45,128 nt of DNA. It comes from Opitutaceae bacterium (lineage in GTDB: Bacteria > Verrucomicrobiota > Verrucomicrobiia > Opitutales > Opitutaceae). The stretch is from NCBI GenBank assembly GCA_030648295.1, contig JAUSID010000135.1, positions 1 through 45,128 of the forward strand, given 5' to 3'. How positions within the stretch are numbered: the stretch's first letter is position 1; each line of letters begins with the position of its first letter. The position numbers and the translations under genes were made by a program. Below are positions 25,128 through 33,985 of this stretch, piece by piece. The notes beneath the pieces were generated by a model. That model was not told the DNA's origin. It ran no database searches and worked only from the letters and a program-made list of their open reading frames with translations.

Positions 25128-28100
25128 TCAGGGTTCGAGCACGTAAAACTCGATCATGCCTTCGCCCGCCACTCCGCTGGCACTGCCGAGCTGCGCGATG
25201 TAGGCCCCGGGTTCGAGCCACACGACGACACCGGCGTCGCGACTTCCCTCGGCCAGCGAAAACGCGCTCACGCTGGCGGCGGCGGCGCTGACTTCAGCGT
25301 CGTGACCAAGGCTGATCGCGAGGGGCGGCTCCGAAGTTCCATCGAAAACCTGCAACACCGGGTCGGGGATTCCTCCGGCCACGCCAAAGTTCGCCAGCGA
25401 AGGCCCGATGCCGCGAATCAGGAGCTGAAGCGGTCCGTTGCCGTCAATGACAATGCCTGCCGTGAGAAAATCCGACCCCGGCGCCGTCCGCCCGCGGATG
25501 GAAAAGTTTCGGATCAACGCCGACGCAGTGTCACCTCCCGCATCGTAGAACTCCAGCAGGCTCATTCCGGAGCTGCCGTCGCCGCTCGTCGTGACGGCGG
25601 TGAACGCGCCGGCGGTGAAATCACGGGCCAGGGCCGATGCGGTCGATGACGCGAGAATCGGGAACGCGCCGACCGCACGCGCGAGGGCTGCGATCGCGAG
25701 ATGCGAGCCGCCGCCGCGATTCTGGGCGATTTCGCGGCCGGCGTCGTAGAGCGTCAGGACCGGTGCCGGCAGCGTGATCGTGTCCGTCATCGGCAATCCG
25801 CGGCCGACTGCACGCACGAGCACCAGCCGCGGCGCGGTATTGGCGCAAACCAGTCCGGCGAATTGCGGTGTGGCCGGCCCCACGATGCATCGCGCGGAAA
25901 AATTGATCAGCCGGCCGGTGCCCGGCAGCACGGTCAGTAACGCGGGCTCGCTGACGAACGCCTGGCTCCCGATTGTGACCGCCACGCGGTAGCTGCCCGC
26001 GTTCGCCGTTGTCACATGTGGAATCGTGAATGTCGCCGCCGTGGCGCCCGTGAGCGTGGTTCCATTGCGGGTCCATTGGTACGTCGCCGGCCGGTTTGTT
26101 CCGATGACTACGTCAAAGCTGACGGAGCGGCCCGCCACGATTTTCTGGCTGACGGGGCCGAAGGTGATGCCGGCGATCTCGGACGAAGTGAATCGCGCGA
26201 GCGCGTTGAACAGCCGGCCATCGATCTGATCGAAATAGCCGCCGACCCACAGCGCGCCGGCGCCATCCATCGCGGCAGTCTGGATGGAGCCGAACACGCG
26301 CGGGGCAAAATTCCGGTCCAGGACTCCGTCCGCCGTGTAGTGCCGGCCCCAGGCGAAGAGCGATCCGTCGCGTAATTCGCGCAAGTCGCCCATCCTGATG
26401 CCAGGATCCGCCCGGAAGGTCGGATCGACCGCGCCATTGGTCTGAAGCCTGACGACGCGATTCTCGAGCCGCCAATTCAGGTATTCGTAGGTAAACAGGA
26501 TCGCGCGTCCGTCCGCCAGCGGAACACCAAGGCCCGGCAGCCGCATCACTGGCACGGCCGGCGTCGTCGGATCGACTGCGACGGGCGGCGTGATGACCCG
26601 CGGCGGATCCGTCGCGGGCACCGGCGGCACGTACGATGGGTCGACCGATCCATCGGGATTAAGCCGCACCAGCGTCGGGCGGACGAGATCGTTGACGCGC
26701 ATGAAGCCCCCGGCCACCAGCAGCTGCTGACCCGCGACGATCCGCACCGCATCGATCGGGTTCGGAAGACCGGTGTAGTACGGCGGCACTGGGATGGGTG
26801 TCGTCGCCGGAGGCGGTTCGACCGTGCCGTTGGTTGGCGTCGTCATGAGCGGCACCGGATAAATCCGTGTAAACCCTGAGAATTTCGTGGGCAGGGTTGC
26901 GACCGGCCGGCCATCGGCGGCGAGCCAGACGAGCTTCAGATTCGTCTCGGCCGTGTTGCCGGGTGCAAACGTGGAAATCAGAAAACGCCCGTCGGATGCC
27001 GCGGCGAGCCACCGGGTGTTCGCGGCATCGAATCCCGTGGGGAACGTAAAATTCGGATCGACCGATCCATCCGCCTTCAGCCGGACGATCTCGGTAATCA
27101 GGGGATGGAATCCGTCCGTCGTCTTCGGGCCGAGCACGGTGCGGTGGACAATCGGCCGCCCGTCGGGTGGCGCGAACACCAGTCCGTCGCCTGCCGGCAC
27201 GAACGATGAGTCGAGCGCGCCGCTGGGCAGAAAACGCGCCAGCCCCGATCGCGGCTGGCCGTTGACCTGGCTGAATGTGCCGTGGACAAGCACGCGATCG
27301 GAGCTGTCGATTTCGATTTGCAACACGCTGCCGGGACTTTCCTCGGTCAGCGTCGTCCCGAGCCCGGCGATCGTCGCGGTGTCGGCCGAACCGAGCGCGA
27401 GCGAAGGAGCATAGAGCGAAGGCCCGATTGCGATCGGCATCGCGACCGAGGAATCGGACGGGGTTCCGGTGGTCGTGACTGGCGGTCCCGTGATGATGGG
27501 CGTGTCCGCGGGCATGACCCCGAAGTATCCCGTCGTGATCAGTGCGCCCTGCAAAATCAGCAGCCGGCCGTCGGCAAACGCGGCGCGCAGCAGCTGGCCT
27601 TCGCCGGCTCCGGTCGCCCGCCGCAGATCGCGCTCGAGCGCGCCGTCAGCCGTCACCGTGAACACAACGGGCGCGCCGAACATGTTCGGCCCGACTCTCG
27701 CCTCGACGGCGAGACGGCCGTTCGGCAACGCCGCAATCCGAACGATCGATTTGAGCGCTGGAATCTGCACGCGGTACGTGGTGTCCAGCGCACCCGACGG
27801 CAGGTAACGTGCCAGCGAGCCGTTGCCCGCAAGGACGCCACCGTCGGGCTGGCTCGACAGCAGCGTATATGTGGTCCTCACGTTGACGGGCGAAAACCGC
27901 GCGTCGACCTGCCCGTTCGCGAACAGTCGCGCGAGAACGAACCGAGGTGCGGTAGCCGCTGCCGCGGTACTCACGCCGCTCACAACGAGGCCGCCGTCGA
28001 GTGTCGCCGCGACGGCATTGATATACAACGGCGTGCTGCTCAAGGCCGGCGCATACGACGAATCAAACGTGCCGTCGGCATTGAGCCGCGCGAGCCCGTT

Positions 28101-28706
28101 CACGGCGACGCCGGCGATCGAACCCGCATATCCCCAGAGGGCGATCCGGCCGTCGGCGAGAAGCGTAAGATTCGTGACGCCGGCGATCGGCAGCGGGGTG
28201 AACGTGGTGTCCTTCCGGCCATCGGCGTGCAGCCGGATCAGTCGGGCCGTGGACGTGAGCGGCATCGGTGGCATCGAGCCGCCGTCGCTTGTCCCCGGGT
28301 TGACCATTGGCGGCAAAACCACGGTCGACAGCGGAGTGATCGGCGGCGGCGGCGCCACAATCGAGCGGTTGTTGACCACTACGAGCAGCCGCCGTTGGCT
28401 GAGCGGCGCCACCGCGCTCACCGATTCATCGGCGGCGAGTTCAGCCGTGAACGTGCGGTCCAACGTTCCATCCGCCCGGAGCCGGGCCAGCTTCGACGCG
28501 GCGCCGCCATTCACCCGCGAAAAACCGCCGAGCGCAATCATGTCGCCGTCCGGCAACGGCACGAAGCTCGCGCCCGCGAGAACGGAATACTCGTGGACGA
28601 ACTCCGCCGCCACTGAAGGGTCGCGCGTCCACGCCTGCCCCCGGGCATCGGGGCGAATGGCCCCGGTGAGCGCTCCAACGATTAGAACCGTGAGGAGCCG
28701 GTGCAT
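25128..28706 (-). CDS. secreted delta-60 repeat protein with Ig-like domain
   Basis: 1192 residues with a signal peptide (LLTVLIVGALTGAI). At least nine delta-60/DUF5122-type units, predicted to form beta-propeller blades, run to about residue 800. Recurring cores are LARLRADGTLDRTF, LARLNADGTFDSSY, LARFLPSGALDSSF, IVRLKADGSVDPNF and VVRLQTNGAVDPTF. Next is an Ig-like domain (SVSFDVVIGTNRPATYQWTRNGTTL). The C-terminal 300 residues carry two related units (LINFSARC..., LVLVRAVGRGLP; then LIRNFSIRG..., LLIRGIGPSLANFGV), a domain common in verrucomicrobial secreted proteins. It is likely cell-surface or extracellular and non-enzymatic. It is divergent from lysS, with a family B repeat pair in the gap. 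The DNA keeps a normal GC-rich codon pattern. Confidence 0.88.
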   Translation of the reverse strand: MHRLLTVLIVGALTGAIRPDARGQAWTRDPSVAAEFVHEYSVLAGASFVPLPDGDMIALGGFSRVNGGAASKLARLRADGTLDRTFTAELAADESVSAVAPLSQRRLLVVVNNRSIVAPPPPITPLSTVVLPPMVNPGTSDGGSMPPMPLTSTARLIRLHADGRKDTTFTPLPIAGVTNLTLLADGRIALWGYAGSIAGVAVNGLARLNADGTFDSSYAPALSSTPLYINAVAATLDGGLVVSGVSTAAAATAPRFVLARLFANGQVDARFSPVNVRTTYTLLSSQPDGGVLAGNGSLARYLPSGALDTTYRVQIPALKSIVRIAALPNGRLAVEARVGPNMFGAPVVFTVTADGALERDLRRATGAGEGQLLRAAFADGRLLILQGALITTGYFGVMPADTPIITGPPVTTTGTPSDSSVAMPIAIGPSLYAPSLALGSADTATIAGLGTTLTEESPGSVLQIEIDSSDRVLVHGTFSQVNGQPRSGLARFLPSGALDSSFVPAGDGLVFAPPDGRPIVHRTVLGPKTTDGFHPLITEIVRLKADGSVDPNFTFPTGFDAANTRWLAAASDGRFLISTFAPGNTAETNLKLVWLAADGRPVATLPTKFSGFTRIYPVPLMTTPTNGTVEPPPATTPIPVPPYYTGLPNPIDAVRIVAGQQLLVAGGFMRVNDLVRPTLVRLNPDGSVDPSYVPPVPATDPPRVITPPVAVDPTTPAVPVMRLPGLGVPLADGRAILFTYEYLNWRLENRVVRLQTNGAVDPTFRADPGIRMGDLRELRDGSLFAWGRHYTADGVLDRNFAPRVFGSIQTAAMDGAGALWVGGYFDQIDGRLFNALARFTSSEIAGITFGPVSQKIVAGRSVSFDVVIGTNRPATYQWTRNGTTLTGATAATFTIPHVTTANAGSYRVAVTIGSQAFVSEPALLTVLPGTGRLINFSARCIVGPATPQFAGLVCANTAPRLVLVRAVGRGLPMTDTITLPAPVLTLYDAGREIAQNRGGGSHLAIAALARAVGAFPILASSTASALARDFTAGAFTAVTTSGDGSSGMSLLEFYDAGGDTASALIRNFSIRGRTAPGSDFLTAGIVIDGNGPLQLLIRGIGPSLANFGVAGGIPDPVLQVFDGTSEPPLAISLGHDAEVSAAAASVSAFSLAEGSRDAGVVVWLEPGAYIAQLGSASGVAGEGMIEFYVLEP

Positions 28707-28782
28707 GGGATCGATGCGCCGCCATGACAGCCGATCTTCGGCTCCGACTCAATGCTGGCGTGGCAGCGTCGCAGCCGACATC

Positions 28783-28853
28783 GTAGCAGCCGACGTAAGG
28801 AGGCTGGAGGCGAGACGAACAGTCCACGCCAGCCTCGTTACCTCGGCTGCTAC
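28783..28853. repeat. REPIN-like inverted pair, family B
   Basis: Forward copy 28783-28807 (GTAGCAGCCGA...GGCTGG) and reverse copy 28829-28853, only 21 bases apart, with GTAG at both outer ends. It occupies the middle of the 241-base divergent gap between the delta-60 gene and lysS. Confidence 0.75.
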
Positions 28854-28947
28854 GGGCTGCGGCTCCATCAACGGGCTTCCGAGACTGGCACATGAGTTTC
28901 CGTTTGCTCCCGACGGAGCCGAGCGCCACGGTGCTCGGTTCTGTTCC

Positions 28948-30414
28948 ATGAGCGACATTCCTCGAGACATCAGCCACGATCAGCACGCGGTGCGGCGGCA
29001 AAAACTGGCCGACTTGCGTGCGGCCGGGACCGATCCGTTTCGCGCCAACTTCCGGACCACCCATTTTTCGGGTGAGGCGCTGAAAGCGCACGTCGAGGGC
29101 CAGGAAAACGCCGTGACCGTGGCTGTCGCCGGCCGGCTCGTCGTCATTCGCGACATGGGCAAGAGCCAGTTCGTCAAGATTCTGGACCAGCAGGGCCAGA
29201 TTCAGCTGTACGTGAAGAAGGACGTCATCGGCGACGACGCCTACGTCGCGTTCAAGAAATTCGATCTGGGCGACATCATTGGCGTGAAGGGGACCCTCTT
29301 CAAAACGAAGACCGGCGAGGTCACCGTGCGCGTCGAACAGCTGCTGCTGCTTGCGAAGGCGCTGCGGCCGCTGCCGGAAAAATGGCACGGGCTGAGCGAT
29401 CCGGAGCAGGTTTACCGGCAGCGGTATCTCGACGTCATCGTGAACCCCGAGTCGCGCGCCCGGCTGATGTTGCGTTCACGGATTGTGTCGCACATGCGCC
29501 GGTTCCTCGAAACGCGGCAATTCATCGAGGTGGAAACGCCGATTCTCGAGGCCACGGCCGGCGGCGCGGCGGCGCGGCCCTTCGTCACGCACCACAATGC
29601 GCTCGGCGTGGACTTCTTCCTCCGCATCGCGACGGAGTTGCGGCTGAAGCGGATGCTCGTCGGCGGTTTCGATCGCGTGTTCGAGATTGGCCGGATCTTT
29701 CGCAACGAGGGCGTGTCGCGCCGGCACAATCCCGAGTTCACCATGCTCGAGGTGTACGAGGCGTACAGCGACTATCGCGGGATGATGGCGCTGATTCGGG
29801 ACTTGCTGACGACGCTTTGCCGCGACGTGCTCGGTACCGACGAAATCAAGCACGCGGCGAGCGGCCAGATGATCAATTTCGGCGGCGAGTGGCGCGAAGC
29901 GAAGTACAAGGATCTCGTGCGCGCCGAAACCGGCGACCCGCAATGGTTCGAGCGCTCGAAGGCCGGGAAGGTCGCCGCGGCCGAAAAGCTCGGGCTTCAG
30001 GTGCATCCCGGTTGGGAGGACTTCGAGGTGACCAACGAGATTTTCTCCAAGCGGATCGAACCCAACTTGGTTCAACCGACGTTCGTCACGCATCTGCCAC
30101 GCGAGCTCTGCCCGCTGGCGAAACTCACGCCCGACGATCCCACGACGCTCGACGTGTTCGAGCTGTGCATCGGCGGAATGGAAATCGCGCCGGCGTATTC
30201 GGAACAGAACGACCCGGACGCGCAGCGCGCCATGTTCGAGCGGCAGGCCGGCGAGGAGAAGCAGAACATCGATGAGGATTTCCTCCTCGCGCTGGAGCAC
30301 GGAATGCCGCCCGCCGGCGGCATGGGCGTCGGCATCGATCGGCTCTGCATCCTGCTCACTGGCGCCGAGAGCATTCGCGACGTGATCCTGTTCCCCCAGC
30401 TGAGGCCTTCGTGA
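28948..30414 (+). CDS. lysS: lysyl-tRNA synthetase, class II
   Basis: 488 residues. Charges tRNA-Lys with lysine. The N-terminal OB-fold anticodon-binding domain (about 50-150) includes VAVAGRLVVIRDMGKSQFVKILD. The class II core follows: motif 1 near FLETRQFIEVETPILEATAGGAAARPF, motif 2 FRNEGVSRRHNPEFTMLEVYEAY, and motif 3 GGMGVGIDRLCILLT. RQRYLDVIVNPESR is the typical linker. The length fits the family. The ATG at 28948 is chosen because homology starts there; the frame remains open upstream only as antisense to the delta-60 gene. The stop codon TGA is the first part of a repeat arm that fills the gap to lolC, 133 bases away. Confidence 0.95.
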   Translation: MSDIPRDISHDQHAVRRQKLADLRAAGTDPFRANFRTTHFSGEALKAHVEGQENAVTVAVAGRLVVIRDMGKSQFVKILDQQGQIQLYVKKDVIGDDAYVAFKKFDLGDIIGVKGTLFKTKTGEVTVRVEQLLLLAKALRPLPEKWHGLSDPEQVYRQRYLDVIVNPESRARLMLRSRIVSHMRRFLETRQFIEVETPILEATAGGAAARPFVTHHNALGVDFFLRIATELRLKRMLVGGFDRVFEIGRIFRNEGVSRRHNPEFTMLEVYEAYSDYRGMMALIRDLLTTLCRDVLGTDEIKHAASGQMINFGGEWREAKYKDLVRAETGDPQWFERSKAGKVAAAEKLGLQVHPGWEDFEVTNEIFSKRIEPNLVQPTFVTHLPRELCPLAKLTPDDPTTLDVFELCIGGMEIAPAYSEQNDPDAQRAMFERQAGEEKQNIDEDFLLALEHGMPPAGGMGVGIDRLCILLTGAESIRDVILFPQLRPS

Positions 30415-30545
30415 AGACGCGGAAGACATGGAAGACACGGGAGACATGGAAGAACGCGAGATTCGAGCTGAAGATTTTCTTGCTTTGTGGATGTCTTGAA
30501 CGTCTCCCGCGTCTTACGCGTCTTCCAAGTCTTCCCGTCTTCTCC
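30413..30545. repeat. complementary low-complexity arms (GAAGACACG word)
   Basis: Left arm 30413-30459 holds about five drifting units of GAAGACRYG (GAAGACGCG, GAAGACATG, GAAGACACG, GGAGACATG). Right arm 30491-30545 holds the complement (CGTCTCC, CGTCTTAC, CGTCTTCC, AGTCTTCC). The 31-base centre is AT-richer. The left arm begins inside the lysS stop codon and the right arm ends just before the lolC ATG, so a lysS-lolC transcript could fold into one long stem. Confidence 0.75.
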
Positions 30546-30547
30546 TC

Positions 30548-31783
30548 ATGCCCTGGTACTTCTACCTCGCCCTGAAGCAGCTGTTCCCGACGGGGCGGTT
30601 TTCGTTCTTCACCGCGATTTCGGTGCTGGGCGTGGCGCTGGGCGTGATGCTGCTCGTGCTTTCCACCAGTGTCATGGGCGGGTTCGGCCACGAGATTCGG
30701 CGGATGATCGTCGACACCCAGGGCGACCTGCAGGTGCGAGGGGTGGGCGGAAAAGTGATCAATGATGCGGCGGCGTTGCAGGCGCGACTGGCGCAGATCC
30801 CGGGCGTGGCCGCGAGCACACCTTTTGCGGAAGGTGTGGTGCTGCTCCAATTCGAGGACCGGCCGGCGTATCCAAATATGCAGGGCGTCGACGTCCAGCA
30901 GGTGAACGGCGTCATCCCGCTCGCGCGCTACGTCAGCATTGGGTCGCTCGACGAGCTGGACGACGACTCGATTATTCTCAGCGTGCAGATGGCGCTTGGA
31001 CTCGGCGCGCGGGTGGGTGATACGGTCGAGGTCTACTCGCCGCTGATTCTCGAACGGCTGAGCAGCGACGAAATTCTTGCGCCGCGGCAGCTGCGCGTCG
31101 CCGGGATTTTCGAAATCGGCCACCAGCAGCTCGACAGCTCCGTGGTGATCGTGACCCTGCGCCTGATGCAGGATCTCTACGGTCTCGGCACCACGGTCCA
31201 CGGCATCAACATCAAGCTGAAGCCGGGGCTGGATGCGGACGAGACGGCGGCACGCATCAACCAGACGCTGAGGGGGGCGGGCGTGCAGGCGCGGTCCTGG
31301 ATGGAGTTGAACCAGGACTTCCTCTTCGTCCTCCAGTTGGAGAAGAACATGATCTTTTTCCTGCTGACATTCATCATCATCGTCTCGGCCTTTTCCGTCA
31401 CCAGTTCGCTCCTAATCTCCGTGGTGCGAAAGACGCGCGAGATTGGCTTGCTCGGCGCGCTCGGGGGCAAGCCGCGGCAGGTCGCGGCCTGCTTCTGTTT
31501 CCAGGGATTCCTGATCGGTTTCGCGGGCACGATTGTCGGACTCGTGCTCGGGTTCACCGCGCTGCATTTCCGGAACGATATGGTCGAGGCGTTCACCAAG
31601 CTGACCTCGAGCGAGCAGGTGCTGACACGGTTCTACCAGTTCCGCGAGCTGCCCGGGTATTCGGAAACCCGTGACATAGTCGCCATCGTGGTTTGCTCGG
31701 TGGTCATTTCAACCGTGGCCGGATTGCTGCCGGCGTGGCGGGCGGCGAAACTCAAACCGGTGGAGGCGTTGCGCAGTGAATAG
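30548..31783 (+). CDS. lipoprotein-releasing ABC transporter permease (LolC/LolE type)
   Basis: 411 residues. Inner-membrane permease that, with LolD, extracts outer-membrane lipoproteins and passes them to LolA. One N-terminal helix (about 20-45, FTAISVLGVALGVMLLVLSTSVMGGF) is followed by a large MacB_PCD-type periplasmic domain. Three C-terminal helices (from MIFFLLTFIIIVSAFSVTSSLL) carry the coupling segment VRKTREIGLLGALGGKPRQV. The end LLPAWRAAKLKPVEALRSE is the family hallmark. Only one permease gene is present, so it may act as a homodimer (LolF-type arrangement) unless a second lies elsewhere. lolD follows 114 bases on. The stop codon overlaps one arm of a perfect 12-bp inverted repeat. 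Confidence 0.9.
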   Translation: MPWYFYLALKQLFPTGRFSFFTAISVLGVALGVMLLVLSTSVMGGFGHEIRRMIVDTQGDLQVRGVGGKVINDAAALQARLAQIPGVAASTPFAEGVVLLQFEDRPAYPNMQGVDVQQVNGVIPLARYVSIGSLDELDDDSIILSVQMALGLGARVGDTVEVYSPLILERLSSDEILAPRQLRVAGIFEIGHQQLDSSVVIVTLRLMQDLYGLGTTVHGINIKLKPGLDADETAARINQTLRGAGVQARSWMELNQDFLFVLQLEKNMIFFLLTFIIIVSAFSVTSSLLISVVRKTREIGLLGALGGKPRQVAACFCFQGFLIGFAGTIVGLVLGFTALHFRNDMVEAFTKLTSSEQVLTRFYQFRELPGYSETRDIVAIVVCSVVISTVAGLLPAWRAAKLKPVEALRSE

Positions 31784-31888
31784 GAATTGGCGGCGCGAGA
31801 TGCTGAAGGCCGGTGGCGCGATGGGGTGCGCTGCGGCGCGGGCAGCGCGCGGGTCCGCCAATTCCTTGAGTCGCCGCGGAGCGGCGAC
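31782..31888. repeat. 12-bp perfect inverted repeat plus hairpin between lolC and lolD
   Basis: AGGAATTGGCGG (31782-31793, overlapping the lolC stop) is exactly complementary to CCGCCAATTCCT (31855-31866). A second perfect stem GTCGCCGC / GCGGCGAC (31870-31888, loop GGA) ends 9 bases before the lolD ATG, where it would cover the ribosome binding site. This could tune LolD output relative to LolC, or be a repeat remnant. Confidence 0.65.
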
Positions 31889-31897
31889 GGACCAACC

Positions 31898-32626
31898 ATG
31901 AGCACGGACGATCCGAGCAAGGGTGCTACAAGGCGGCCGGCCAGCGACGATGCACCGGCGGTGCTCACGGCATGTGCGGTACAGAAAAGCTACCAGAGCG
32001 GCGATCGCCGGATCGCGGTGCTCTGCGGTGCCGACCTGACCGTGAACTCGGGCGAGAGCGTTTCCATTCGCGGCGAATCCGGCTCGGGCAAATCGACCTT
32101 GTTGCACCTGCTTTCGGGGCTCGACGACGTGGACGCGGGCACGATCACGTGGGGGGAGGCGGGGCCGACGGCGAACCGGCGGGCGCGTTACCTCGGCATG
32201 GTCTTCCAGTCGTTTTACCTGATTCCGGAGTTGGACGCGTTGCAGAACGTGCTCATGGCCTCGCGGATGATTGCAAGTCCTGGCGCGCGTGATCGCGCGC
32301 GGGCCAAGGATCTGCTGGCGCGGGTTGGTCTGGCGGAACGGATGACGCACCTGCCGTCGCAGCTGTCTGGCGGCGAGCGCCAGCGGGTCGCGGTGGCGCG
32401 TGCGTTGATGAATGGCCCGAGATTGATCCTGGCGGACGAGCCGACGGGGAATCTCGACGAGCACACGGGCGATGCCGTGATTGAATTGCTGCTGGGCCTC
32501 GCGCGCGAGACCACCACCGCGCTGGTATTGGTCACACACAATCCCACCCACGCCGCGAAGACGGACCGGGAATTGCTCCTGCACGAAGGCGTCCTGCGGG
32601 CCGTTCGGCCCAGTTCTGGGTTTTGA
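31898..32626 (+). CDS. lolD: lipoprotein-releasing ABC transporter ATP-binding protein
   Basis: 242 residues. ATPase partner of the LolC-type permease immediately upstream. Walker A GESGSGKST (59-67), Q-loop LGMVFQSFYLIPELDALQNV, signature LSGGERQRVAVARAL, Walker B LILADEPTGNLD, H-loop LVLVTHN. The LDALQNV and EPTGNLD context fits the LolD/MacB/FtsE branch, and gene pairing favours LolD. The N-terminal 20 residues are polar and poorly conserved-looking. The ATG at 31898 is the first sensible start, with a hairpin directly before it. The final residues (PSSGF) are encoded by the start of a repeat arm, so the C-terminus seems to have been remodelled by the repeat. Confidence 0.9.
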   Translation: MSTDDPSKGATRRPASDDAPAVLTACAVQKSYQSGDRRIAVLCGADLTVNSGESVSIRGESGSGKSTLLHLLSGLDDVDAGTITWGEAGPTANRRARYLGMVFQSFYLIPELDALQNVLMASRMIASPGARDRARAKDLLARVGLAERMTHLPSQLSGGERQRVAVARALMNGPRLILADEPTGNLDEHTGDAVIELLLGLARETTTALVLVTHNPTHAAKTDRELLLHEGVLRAVRPSSGF

Positions 32627-32809
32627 GTTCTGGGTTTCGGAATTCCGTTTTGCGTTTCGGGTTCTGGCTTCTGACCTCCCGCTTCTCAGTTTTTAGTTCA
32701 AGGTGTGGCGGCACCGCCGGATGAGTCTTTCAACTTGAGAATGGACGCGTGGCGGACGCCAATAGCACAAGTGTTTCAATCCAAAACTCAAAACCCGAAA
32801 CCCAGAACC
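32612..32809. repeat. complementary low-complexity arms (GTTCTGGGTTTT word)
   Basis: Left arm 32612-32662 repeats GTTCTGGGTTTTGA, GTTCTGGGTTTCGG and GTTTCGGGTTCTGG. Right arm 32777-32809 is the complement (CCAAAACTCAAAACCCG, AAACCCAGAAC). The left arm covers the lolD stop codon, and the right arm runs straight into the 24-bp tandem repeats. Confidence 0.7.
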
Positions 32810-32878
32810 GCGGGCGAAGCCCGACCCGAAACCGCGGGCGAAGCCCGACCCGAAACCACGGGCGAAGCCCGACCCGGA
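32807..32878 (+). repeat. three 24-bp tandem repeats
   Basis: Three units of 24 bases start at 32807, 32831 and 32855; the first two are identical. Each contains a small hairpin GGGC-GAA-GCCC. The repeats end 21 bases before the preferred GTG start of the dehydrogenase. If translation starts further upstream they would encode an 8-residue Thr-Ala-Gly-Glu-Ala-Arg-Pro-Glu repeat. Confidence 0.85.
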
Positions 32879-32899
32879 ACCGCCGCCGTCGGCGGCCGC

Positions 32900-33922
32900 G
32901 TGCGCGCGGGCGTCGCCGGCGTGGGCTCGCTCGGACAACATCACGCGCGGATCTACGCGTCGCTGGCGTCGGCGGAGTTGGTTGGAATTTACGAGACGAA
33001 CGACGCCCGCGCGGCGGAGATATGCGCGAAGTACGGCTGCCGGCGGATGGCGACGCTCGAGGAGTTGGGCGAGACGTGCGATGCGGTCTCCATCGTCGTG
33101 CCGACCGATCTTCATGCCGCCGTGGCGCTGCCGTTGCTGGCCAGGGGTTGCCACTTGCTGATCGAGAAACCGATCTGTGCGTCGCTGGCCGAGGCGGAGT
33201 CGGTCCTCGCCGCCGCGCGCGCAAGCGGCGCGATCGTGCAGGTGGGCCACATCGAGCATTTCAATCCCGTGATGGGATTTCTCGAGCGTGAGGTGAGCGC
33301 GCCGCGCTTCATCACCGCCGAGCGGCTGGCGCCCTTCACTCCGCGCGGCACGGAGGTCGGTGTCGTCCTCGACCTGATGATTCACGACATCGGCATCGTG
33401 CTCGAGTTGGTGAAATCGCCGGTCGAAAAAATCGACAGCGTCGGCGTGAGCGTGTTGTCGAAAACCGAGGACATCGCCAACGCGCGGATCGAGTTCGCGA
33501 ATGGCTGCGTGGCGAATCTCAGCACCAGCCGGATCAGCCTGAAAAAGGTCCGCGAGATCCGCGTGTTTCAGCCGACCGGATACTTCTCGTTCGATTTCAT
33601 GAACCAGAGCGGACACCTCGTGCGCAAGGCGGGCATGCTCGAGTACGCGGCAAAGCTGATGTCCGGCGCGGCGAAGCCGGGCGATCTCAGTGCCGTGCCC
33701 GTCGAGCCGGTGCCGCTGGAAAAAGGGGAACCGCTCGCGCTGGAGCTGGCCCACTTCGTGGACAGTGTCGCGAAAGCGAAGCAGCCAAAAGTCGGCGGCG
33801 TGCTCGGGAAGACCGCGCTCGAGGTGGCGATCGCGATTACGGAGCAGATTCGGGGCCGGGCAGTCCTGAAGGACCAGGGACCAGAGACCAGGGATCAGAG
33901 ACCACTGACTACGGAGCACTGA
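32900..33922 (+). CDS. Gfo/Idh/MocA dehydrogenase, candidate UDP-GlcNAc 3-dehydrogenase
   Basis: 340 residues from the GTG at 32900. The N-terminal Rossmann fold shows GVAGVGSLGQHHARIY (NAD(P) binding), and VPTDLHAAVALPLLARGCHLLIEKPICASLAEAE carries the EKP motif with the catalytic-type Lys. VQVGHIEHFNPVMGFLE and LDLMIHDIGIVLELV (HD motif) match the branch found beside lpxA/lpxB in several phyla. It lies directly before lpxB and may be GnnA-like, oxidising UDP-GlcNAc at C3 for amide-linked lipid A; that is inference. In-frame ATG 32741 would add 53 residues through the 24-bp repeats. The last 15 or so residues (KDQGPETRDQRPLTTEH) come from a GACCAG-type repeat, beyond the domain end. Confidence 0.87.
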   Translation: MRAGVAGVGSLGQHHARIYASLASAELVGIYETNDARAAEICAKYGCRRMATLEELGETCDAVSIVVPTDLHAAVALPLLARGCHLLIEKPICASLAEAESVLAAARASGAIVQVGHIEHFNPVMGFLEREVSAPRFITAERLAPFTPRGTEVGVVLDLMIHDIGIVLELVKSPVEKIDSVGVSVLSKTEDIANARIEFANGCVANLSTSRISLKKVREIRVFQPTGYFSFDFMNQSGHLVRKAGMLEYAAKLMSGAAKPGDLSAVPVEPVPLEKGEPLALELAHFVDSVAKAKQPKVGGVLGKTALEVAIAITEQIRGRAVLKDQGPETRDQRPLTTEH

Positions 33923-33965
33923 CCACAATTCGCATCTGTGTTCATCCGTGAAATCCGTGGTTGAA
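33869..33965. repeat. GACCAG-word run and dispersed repeat after the dehydrogenase
   Basis: 33869-33922 is a drifting GACCAGGGACCAGAGACC run that encodes the end of the dehydrogenase, including its stop. No complementary arm was found nearby. 33944-33965 is a TGTTCATCCGTGAAATCCGTGG-like word, related in reverse complement to 15046-15077. Confidence 0.55.
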
Positions 33966-33985
33966 TTGGTCCGCGTCTGCGCGCG

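Noticed and set aside
24519-28616. Plus-strand open frames opposite the response regulator and delta-60 gene
   Set aside because: Antisense to genes with clear motifs; the composition is typical of out-of-frame GC-rich DNA.
27823-28947. N-terminal extension of lysS
   Set aside because: The extension is antisense to the delta-60 gene and crosses a repeat pair. LysRS homology begins at the ATG at 28948.
30356-31201. Minus-strand open frame over lysS end and lolC
   Set aside because: Its translation contains repeat peptides (FHVSRVFHVFRVF) and is antisense to lolC.
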